DNA of 64,000 bases from Diphasiastrum complanatum (taxonomy: Eukaryota > Streptophyta > Lycopodiopsida > Lycopodiales > Lycopodiaceae). Of this stretch, positions 56,233 to 64,000 are shown one piece after another; within the stretch, counting starts at the first letter, position 1; each line of letters opens with the position of its first letter. The position numbers and the translations under genes were made by a program. The notes under the pieces are model-generated. The model saw nothing but the letters and a program-made list of their open reading frames with translations, made no database searches and had not been told where the DNA came from. Location of the stretch: the NCBI GenBank assembly GCA_029204225.1, contig CM055098.1:25959473-26023472 (forward strand). Direction: 5' to 3'.

Positions 56233-56399
56233 CTATGCAAAATGAGTCGGGATTCAATTAGAATGATCCTAAAAATTAATTTAATTTATCTTGTATTGCT
56301 AAATTCGAGAGACTAGTTGCACATGACTCGCTCAAAATTAGTTATTATAAACATGTCTTGTATTCATCTCAGTGCATTCAATTAGTTTGTTTTATCTTA

Positions 56400-57900
56400 T
56401 GTGTTCCATCCATTGTCAACCGTCAAGGTGCACCAATGCAAATGGCGAGTTCACCTTCGTCTTCTTTAGATGGTGAGGTAGGACCATCAGATATTGGATC
56501 AGAGGCCTGGCTATACCATGCCCATGTACACAATGTAAGTATGCCCTGCGATGAGAGCGACATACTATTGTATCACACATTCGCAAATATGGACAGATTG
56601 AGAGAGAGTCATTATCTGTGCGGCCCGAAGTCGGTTCTTCGGTGAGTTCTAATTTTCAAATCAGTTTGTATTGCTAAAAAACATGATTGCACGTTCCCTT
56701 TGCATGTATGTTATTTGGCGCCCTTCATGATTGGAGGTATATTCTATTATTCTTGATTGTTGTTGCACTTGTATTGTGTAGGACGATGACTCACACTTAC
56801 ATGACTATCGGAGAATTCAACCAGATGTTGCCATGCAATCCACAAGATTCAGACATGCAAGAGCCATTACTTTCCTCGCATACACCACCTATGGACTTGC
56901 ATGAAGATATGTCCCGAGGAGACATAGTACATGAGGATGTGCCATTTACAACGCATGATCACGAGGGGGACATGGATGACATGATGGATGCATTCTTCAC
57001 GAACCCACTCGAGGCCACATTAACAAGGAAAGAAGAGATGATGTGTGGCTTGGCATCCACTCCTTTGTACGAGGGTGGACAAATGTCAAATTTGCAACCT
57101 TGTTTGCTACTTTTGAACTTGCAAACTAAGTACGGGTGGTCGGATGCAAGGATCACAGAGTTGTTTGGGTAAGCTTGCAAGCTTCTTGTGTGTTAAAGAC
57201 AACTTGCTCTCATCTCATTTTATTTTTTTCATGCATTGCGAGAAACTATATATAACTAATTACATAAATATATATTTTGTCGCAGTTTGCTTAGAAAAAT
57301 GTTGTCTCCACATAACACCATGGCAGCGTCTCAACAAGAAGCCAAGAAAATGCTATCCGTGGTCGGCATGGATTAGAAGAGTATACATGCATGTCCCAAT
57401 GATTGCATTTTATATTGAGATGAGTTTGAGGAGGCAAGCACGTGTCCACGTTGTGGAGAACACCGCTATAGGCAAGATTTGCAAGGAGCGACCATACCCA
57501 CCAAGGTGGTAAGACATTTTCCCATCATACCAAGGATACGCCACATGCTTAAGTGTAATTTCATCGTGGTGCTAATGACGTGTGTGCTTGTTTGTCAATA
57601 TTGTAGGCAAGTGATTGGCTTCAGATTTGGAGATCCAATCAAGATCTAGGGCGACTCCCTCCCGGCATGAAGAGGTCATCAATATTTCATGAACTTCCAT
57701 ATTGGGAGGAATTTTTGATAAACCATCTTTCGGACCCAATGCACATATTCAAGAATGTCGGGACTTAACCAGGTCGAAACATAAAAGAGACGCACGAGAT
57801 GACTTGAAAGAAGTGGAAAAGATGGCCGATTTATGGCTACAAATGGTGGAGACTTCAATAGTGTCCTATAAAAGGCCCCATGGATCTTCTCGGGAGAGAA
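56400..57900 (+). pseudogene. CACTA transposase, second family (TNP2 type), broken
   Basis: Frames in order: a short N-terminal part (56,434-56,645) with DESDILLYHTFANMDRLRES, then 56,790-57,168 with SRGDIVHEDVPFTTHDHEGD, STPLYEGGQMSNLQPCLLLL and NLQTKYGWSDARITELFG. A GT..AG intron follows (57,169-57,285). Next come LLRKMLSPHNTMAASQQEAK, the IHACPNDCILY block (with stops), a CPRCGEHRY pair, KVVRHFPIIPRIRHML, and SSIFHELPYWEEFLINHLSD-PMHIFKN (about 57,676-57,760). Sequence beyond about 57,780 is frameshifted. This is the relative from which the 27.14-27.48 kb fragment derives. Confidence 0.85.
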
Positions 57901-58447
57901 GAGATGATTGTAAAGAAGGAAATAGCCTCATTTCGAACTTTGACATGACACATGGGATGCCTAAAGGGTGCCTTCACAAGGGACAACAAGCTAAGGTGAC
58001 TAAAGCTGGACGGACTAAAGTGTTATGGTCATATTCGGATAAGGACCTGGAATAGTCCTAATATGGTAGACCGGCCCTTTGGTATTCGAGATTGTTGGTC
58101 ACGCCATGATTTGATTCCATGTCAAGGCCAGTTTGTGACACATAAACTTGAGAGGACCCAGACACTCTAATTGAGACATATGGAGTATTGCATGTTTGTG
58201 TGGAGGATATAGGGTTGCATGGTTTCAAGCACAGGATTCTACTCTCTATATAATGAGGTAGGGATTCTCCAGTTGACATATGGGATTTAGGTTACTAGTT
58301 TCTATCTTCTCCTCTTGCTTCACATGGGATGGCTTGGGGGTTAGGTCCATGTTTGATCTAGGATTGGTTAGGCGATTTGGCTCCATAGTCTCTTCTATTG
58401 TATTCTCCTATCCTCATCTTAGGGTAAATTCTTTAGGGTCATTATAT
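57901..58447 (+). repeat. Probable LTR ending at a tRNA-Met primer site
   Basis: Transposase sequence fades and LTR-like sequence ends at 'gggtcattata', directly before TTGGTATCAAAGCC. The start is unclear, about 58,060, giving roughly 390 bp. It is not obviously similar to the sequence after the purine tract at 60,200, so I cannot prove an LTR pair. Confidence 0.4.
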
Positions 58448-58460
58448 TGGTATCAAAGCC
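58448..58460 (+). other. Primer binding site, tRNA-Met type
   Basis: TGGTATCAAAGCC differs by one base from the standard TGGTATCAGAGCC site of plant LTR retrotransposons. Confidence 0.65.
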
Positions 58461-60200
58461 CGGTTAAGATGCGATTCTGGATAGGATGGAAACAAGATCT
58501 ACATTAAATTGGGAAGCACATGGATTTATGTCCTGGATAGGTGTGCGGAAGTCTCAAGGGGAAAATCAGATTTGGATTGAGTTGTTAAAGCTTCAAGTAA
58601 GGCATACCTTCCCTGAAATCACCTGCATATACAAGTTGGAAGACTGTCTATGGAAACTTCTAGTGATTGGAAGAACAATTGCTTTCATCCCTTCTTCTTG
58701 ATTCAGCTCTTCATGGGCTGGTAGGCGTTGGGAAGCATGATCCAAAAGAACCAAAGAGACAGCTTTGCATTCCAACAAGGGCAGTGTGAGAAAGATAGTA
58801 GTGCAACTTGTGGATGTGGCGGCTGAGGAGGCAATTGAATGAGCCTCGACCCTTTCTAAGGTTTATTTGAAAAACCCTTTTAGGATTTGCATAACCTTTA
58901 AGTTACTATACCTATGGCATGTATGGTTTTCCCTTTGAATGTGAGGTGAATGGTGGTTTCAAACTTCATGCAAGGGAATTTGAGAGTCATCAATTTTGTA
59001 AATTGTATGATGCTTATAACATGCCGAATGACCAGACATTAGCAAAGTTTTTGACTTTTTGTAACTTTAAGCTGATTTTGAAAGGGAATTTTTATACAGT
59101 TTCCTTAAATCAACCTGGGAGAATTTAAGTTACTAGCGCCGGTTATATAAATTTTTGTTTCTTGGTGTTCAGATGTCAAAATTTTAAACTTTGGTAATGG
59201 ATATTACTTCTAGTATGAGGGGTTACATAGGTGACATATATTTAATAAACTATCCTAACAGGCTGTCTATGAATTTGATTCATAGATTTAGGACTGATAG
59301 CAAGATATTTTGTTCCTCATGGGTTACTTTTTCCAAAATGGTACCCAGTCAAAGGAAATTTATTTTTTCTGGTACTATGCTTGGTGGTGACTAAATTTTG
59401 GAAGCATGTGTTCTCCCCAGATATAAGTTAAAATTAAATATTTTGCCAGTCATCCAAATGAATGGATTCCTGAGTGTTTGAAAACAAGAGATAATATCCT
59501 ATAGTGATTATAGGACAGCTAGATGATCAGTGGATCTCTAGAATATCAAATAAGGCGGTTAAGGATTTTTTGAAAGGAAAAACTAATGGTATGGGACATC
59601 AGTTATTTTGGAAAGGGAATTCTAGGACTGTAAAGATCTGATGATCAATGGTGTGTTTTAGTACCTAGTCGTGATATGGAAAAAATAAAACTGTTTGGTC
59701 AAATGTGGGGTATTTTGAAAATTTTTGAGGTTTAATCTAGATCCCAATGTGGTATCCCATTATTTACAAAATCAAAGGCCCTCAAATCTATTTCTCGCTT
59801 TCTTAATTAGTCCTTTACTTCTTAGTAATTTCTCGAATATAAGACATTTGACTTGTTTATATGATTCTTTCTAGCATGAAGTTATTCTTCCAGAAAGACT
59901 CATATGTCATATAAATTACTATTTGTGTGAATAGGCTTGGAATTTAAATAAATTCTAAGGTTAGTGTGTTTCAATTTATTAAACCTAGAATATCTCTTTT
60001 TGCATAAATGGGTTTCAATAGAATGGTAGTTTCTGTCACTTGGGTTGAAAATATTTGAAGGAAAAGTCCAGTTTGTACTAGAGTGAATCCTTTATAGGAA
60101 TGCACTTACCATTGACTTTTCTTGGATTTGGATATTTTCATATATTATCTTTCCAGTTAACTTTTATTGAAATTGATAATTTCCTTAAAAGGAGGGGTGA
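58461..60200 (+). other. Internal region of an LTR element without recognisable pol
   Basis: Short frames (for example 58,919-59,128 and 59,191-59,394) show no gag, protease or polymerase motif that I recognise. A strong purine tract AAAAGGAGGGGTGAAG (60,185-60,200) followed by TGATGGGATAATG looks like the polypurine tract and start of a 3' LTR. If so, this is a short, non-autonomous element of about 2.1 kb or more. Confidence 0.35.
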
Positions 60201-60319
60201 AGTGATGGGATAATGTCTACGAGCCTTGGCCTCTTCGTATAGTGAAATCCACTTTTGCATTTCCTCGCTATTAAGAATACAAAACTAATTTACCTTCTCC
60301 TTGAAGTGTCGTAAAACAT

Positions 60320-61248
60320 GGGGATGACCAGCAGCGGAAGCCTGAAGCTTTGAGCGTAGGCGTGTAGGATTGGGAACGCAACAGTTAGCAGTAGAAATAT
60401 TCAAGATCAATCATTCATACAAATTGTGCAAATGAACAATACAGTAGTGAGACAGAAAATTGCACTCTGATTAATATCGACAATGAGTACAATGGCTTGA
60501 AATAATAACTTCAGCTTGCTGAGCGTGATAACACTGGCTACAGAAGAACTCTGATTAGAATGTTAAAACAACACTTACATTTCTTGATTCAGCTAGTAGT
60601 ATATATTTACAAGTGTCTTCAAAAATATCTTACAAGCATTGAATGCCATTTATGCCAGTCTTTGTATATGTACAAAGTGGGTAACCGCCCTTCGGATATT
60701 CAGTGGTCTAGATGTTTTTATGGTTTATAGTAAGTTGGCGATGTCGGTCTGTCACTGTTGGAGAAACCCGAAAAACACAAAGGTGTCTTGAAAATGAAGG
60801 CAGAGAAAATGCAAAAAACCCGACAGTGCTCTGAAAATGAAGTTTGGTCATAGTGTCGTATTTTTTTATAAGGTAGAGAAAATGCGAAAAACCCGACAGT
60901 GCCATTAAAATGAAATTTGGTCACAGTGTCACATTTTTTCCGAAGGTAGAAAAATGCAAAAAACCCGATAGTGCTCTTATAATGAAGTTTGGTCACAGTG
61001 TCGCATTTTTCCCGAAGGTGTCACTTTTTTTCGACAATGCAAAAAAGATGAAGGTGTCTTGAAAATAATTAAGACACAAAAAATCCCTAAGGTGCATAAA
61101 GGCGAAAAACTGCCTTAAAAATAAAAAATGCTTTAATGAAAAACTAAACTTTGGAAAGATGCGAAGGTCTGGAATATGTTGTCGGCCTTCGACTGTTTTC
61201 AGGATGCTCATTACTTGAACGATTTGTTAAGGCTTAAGAAATCTAACA
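60320..61248 (-). repeat. Element H 3' LTR with internal minisatellite
   Basis: The minus strand begins TGTTAGATTTCTTAAGCC at 61,248, after the purine run GGAAGAG. The far end is uncertain (around 60,320). It includes the tandem array at about 60,780-61,015, with a unit of roughly 75 bp containing 'gagaaaatgcgaaaaacccgacagtgc' and 'tttggtcacagtgtc' words. Confidence 0.5.
60780..61015. repeat. Minisatellite, about 75-bp unit, three copies
   Basis: Imperfect units each join an AAAATGCAAAAAACCCGA segment to a AATGAAGTTTGGTCAC segment and a GTGTCGCATTTTTTCCGAAGG segment. The ends contain complementary TGCATTTTT/AAAAATGCA words, so units can fold. Confidence 0.8.
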
Positions 61249-61289
61249 CTCTTCCTTAATGTGGATCTTGAAAAAACTTAGAACTTCAA

Positions 61290-62699
61290 TTTTAAGATAT
61301 CGTTAAATCTGAGATGATGCTCCTTTTGATAGAGCTAACATGTATTTTGAATCTTTCATATTGTTACTAAATACTAACATATCATCTACATAAAAGGTGA
61401 TGATTATGAAGGGATTCGATACAGACTGAAAATAAAAATTTGTGTCTGTTGAGTTTGGAATAAAACCATTCTCGTTAAAATAAACATTGGTCTTCTCTTT
61501 ATTAGCATCAGGTGTTGACATTGCCTTTGAAACAACGATTGATTCCTGCACAAAGTAACAGGCCAGATCATCCGTAAATCGGGATGGAGGCTATCTTGAT
61601 CGGTTCGATCTTCTGGGTTGAGCTTCGATCCTCTGATGCGATTCATTTTGCTGAGGGACTATCTCGTTGTCAAAGTTTGTGTCAGTGTTAGTGTCAATGT
61701 CGATCTTCTGATCAGTCCTGAGTTGTTCAAAGCTGTTGGTGTCGATTCTAGGATCTGAATTCAAAGTAGCTTTCCCCTTGTGGTCGATAAACTGATCTTC
61801 CACAAAAATGACATTTCTACTCATGAAGTTTTTCTGAGAGTCTAGATTGAAGAGCTTGTATGTCTAATCGTCTGAGGAATAGCTGATGAAGATCAACCTT
61901 TTGCTGGTGTTGTCCAGCTTCCTACTTAGATTAGCAGGGATCTATGAGTGGGCTATGCATCCAAACACTCCAATATTTGTGAGTGATGGCTTTGATGATG
62001 TCCACACTTTATAAGGTGTATTGCCATTTAGTGCCTCTGAGATGGATCGATTTTGAAGGTAGGCTACTATAGTAATAGTTGTTGTCCAGAATTTCTTTGG
62101 AAGAGAGGCATGGGCCAGCATGCTCTTTGCACTTGCAATGAGTGTCTGATTCTTCCTTTGAGCTACACCATTGGACTAAGCTGAGTAGCTAGTTGAATAT
62201 TGTTGTAATGGTATTCGATTGCCCTTGCAGAAAGCTTTGAACTCGGTGGAGATAAATACTCCCCCTGCATCAGAGCATAGAGCTTTGATTCTTCTCTGGG
62301 TCGATTATTTTGATGATGCCTTGAACTACATGAAGAAGTTGAGAGTCTCGGATTTGTTCGTCAAGAAATATGTTGCAGTCCTCCAAGAGAAGTCATCAAT
62401 GATAGTTAGCAAATAGATAGCTCCCCTTGTGGAAATAGTCTACATAGGATGACAAATGTCCATGTGTACAAGAACTAACGAACCTTTAGAAGAACGAACT
62501 GAATCGGAAGTGACTGGAGCTCTAGCATGCTTGCTGAAAATACAACTTTCACATGAAGAATTCGATTTGCTAATAAAGGGTAGATCTTGTACTAAATTTT
62601 GTTTTGACATTTGCTGAATACAACTAAAATTTAAATGGCCTATTTTGAAATGGCAAAGCATCTCAGTTGATTCAGAAGTTGAAGTAAATGTCAAAAATA
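61290..62699 (-). pseudogene. Element H: copia integrase and deleted reverse transcriptase
   Basis: On the minus strand: HFKIGHLNFSCIQQMSKQNL with a CESCIFSKHAR zinc pair (HHCC region), HMDICHP (first catalytic Asp), YLLTIIDDFSW, LCSDAGGVFIST (second Asp), QYSTSYSA (where PQQNG is usual), AQRKNQTLIASAKSML, LDNTSKRLIFISYSSDD, then a linker with QPRRSNRSR. Reverse transcriptase then jumps from about 61,555 directly to NENGFIPNSTDTNFYFQSVS and ITFYVDDMLVFSNNM, so the first two thirds are deleted though YVDD survives. RNase H is absent. Stops are frequent. Confidence 0.88.
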
Positions 62700-63754
62700 T
62701 GTGAGTAATAGAATGCAGAAACTTCCTACTTCCAATGCATGACTACGCCTATAATGATGGAAATCACGTTCAATCTTTAGCAACTAACTTTCACTAGATA
62801 CTAAATGATTACGGAGCCAAACATAAAGTATTGAATTCTTAGAAAATTTCTATCAGTTACAAAAGCAATACAGAGATGCATGCACTCTGACACAAACTGA
62901 ACGCAATAAACAAATATTATTGATTCAGAAAAACAAGATGAGATGCTAATGAGTGCAAGACAATAGTGGATAGAAACCGTGCAGTCTAAGCTGTCTCTGA
63001 GTAACTGAGAATAAGTCTTATGATAAGCAGCTTGAAAGCTTGATAGAGAGCTAACAACAATACTTTCTGATTGTGAACGATCTGCTTAATGAGAGCACAA
63101 GAAGCGTCGTGTAATAACACTCAACTCCTTCACAATTAACAATATTGATCTTTCTACTGATTGACAATGAGATGTATGAATAGCTTATTTATCCTAAGTA
63201 ATTAGGTCGTCAAATGCAATTGCCAGTTGGTTGGAGTCTATTGGCATTCATCTAGTTCTTCTCAGAAGTTGTTTGTTGATAAGCGACGACAATTGGCCAT
63301 AATCAGTCTGTTTACATAAATGAACATAAACTTTCACTCTGCATAAATGAACGTAAACTGCCACAGGCGAAAAATGTGACACTGCATTTTTACTTATAAT
63401 TTTTGACAGGCAAAAAATGCAAAAAAGATGACACTGCATTTTTGCACGTAATTCCTGACAGAACGAAAAATGCGAAAAAGACGACGCTGCATTTTTACAC
63501 GTAATTCTTGACAAGCGAAAAATGTGAAAAAGTGGACACTGCATTTTCACACGAGATTTCTGATGGGCGACATTGTCGGGTTTGTAGAGAGAGAAAACTA
63601 TTGTCAAACTCCGTGTATTTCTACAGATTGTGTAAAAACACTTGTAAATCTGCAGACTGTATAAAGACATGAGAAAATCCGCAGAACTGGATAAACAGTT
63701 GGACGAAGATTAAAAACCGATTAGTCAATTAGTAGGAATGAGAATAATCCAACA
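62700..63754 (-). repeat. Element G 3' LTR with internal minisatellite
   Basis: The minus strand begins TGTTGGATTATTCTC at 63,754, after the polypurine tract GATTGAGGGAGAG (63,755-63,767), and ends ATTACTCACA at 62,700, giving about 1,055 bp. At the inner end, element H coding sequence resumes immediately, so G is inserted into H. The array at 63,360-63,560 lies inside. Confidence 0.7.
63360..63560. repeat. Minisatellite, about 53-bp unit, four copies
   Basis: Units read 'cgaaaaatgyraaaaagrygacactgcatttttacacgtaattyytgacag' with variation. Each unit holds GAAAAATG and CATTTTT, which can pair. The word set resembles the array in the element H LTR. Confidence 0.85.
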
Positions 63755-63761
63755 CTCTCCC

Positions 63762-64000
63762 TCAATCTGAATCCATGAATGCCTTGACCTTTAAACTTAG
63801 TTTTGCACAAAATCTTCTATGTGCGTCCAAACTTAATGCTTTGGTAAAAATGTCTGCTGTCATATCTTGCGTTCGATAGTATTGCAATCTGACCTCTTCA
63901 TTGAGAATTTTGCTTCTGACAAAGTGATACTTCAGTTCAATGTGCTTACTCCTAGAATGAAATCTAGGGTTGGCTGACAAGGCAATGACACTTTGATTAT
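63762..64000 (-). pseudogene. Element G: copia RNase H C-terminal part, running off the window
   Basis: On the minus strand: ANPRFHSRSKHIELKYHFVR, VRLQYYRTQDMTADIFTKAL and AHRRFCAKLSLKVKAF, the standard end of copia RNase H, in an open frame right up to the window edge. It is followed correctly by a polypurine tract and LTR, so this copy may be better preserved than others here. Confidence 0.85.

Overview
The window is nuclear DNA from a vascular land plant, almost certainly an accessory, transposon-filled stretch of a large genome. The evidence is stacked Ty1/copia and Ty3/gypsy LTR retrotransposons, CACTA (En/Spm) transposase relics of the plant TNP2 type, long GA/CT microsatellites, intron-sized gaps with GT..AG ends, and one plant 2S-albumin storage-protein gene. 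I cannot name the species. A seed plant is the simple reading; a fern is also possible, because spores store 2S albumins too.

Left part (0-16.9 kb). Unrecognised ORFs come first, including a transposase-like protein at 1.7-2.9 kb facing a convergent minus-strand ORF at 2.9-3.6 kb. A 124-bp GA tract follows. A decayed CACTA element (about 5.6-11.6 kb, + strand) comes next; unusually, a SET-domain-like reading frame lies between its N-terminal transposase-associated region and its TNP2 core. An inverted relic of the same family's N-terminus (12.5-13.2 kb) and a separate Spm-like element (14.4-16.9 kb) packed with GCGTGGATAATCCACGC-type palindromes complete this part.

Middle part (17-40 kb). 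A non-autonomous gypsy-type LTR element (17,013-20,424) has a 5-bp target duplication. A copia gag/protease relic follows, then the one apparently intact host gene: a tandem two-domain 2S albumin (24,617-25,222) with TATA, RY and G-box/ABRE motifs upstream. From 27.1 to 37.6 kb a minus-strand copia element has been split by two plus-strand LTR elements: element A (27,837-33,014, target duplication GAAAC) and element B (34,115-37,097). Element B carries gag and protease, then an unrecognised ORF instead of integrase and reverse transcriptase. Further minus-strand copia pieces lie at 37.7-40.1 kb.

Right part (40-64 kb). Two clusters of unrecognised broken ORFs (40.5-42.4 and 43.4-45.1 kb) are followed by minus-strand gypsy gag, copia gag and a gypsy element with its LTR at 54,876-56,101. 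That LTR is homologous to the LTRs of the 17-kb element. A second CACTA family (56.4-57.9 kb), an LTR element with a tRNA-Met-type primer site at 58,448, and two nested minus-strand copia elements with minisatellite-bearing LTRs reach the right edge.

Nearly every coding region is broken by stops or frameshifts, so apart from the 2S albumin little here is likely to make a working protein. All calls were made by reading the sequence; no search or alignment was run.
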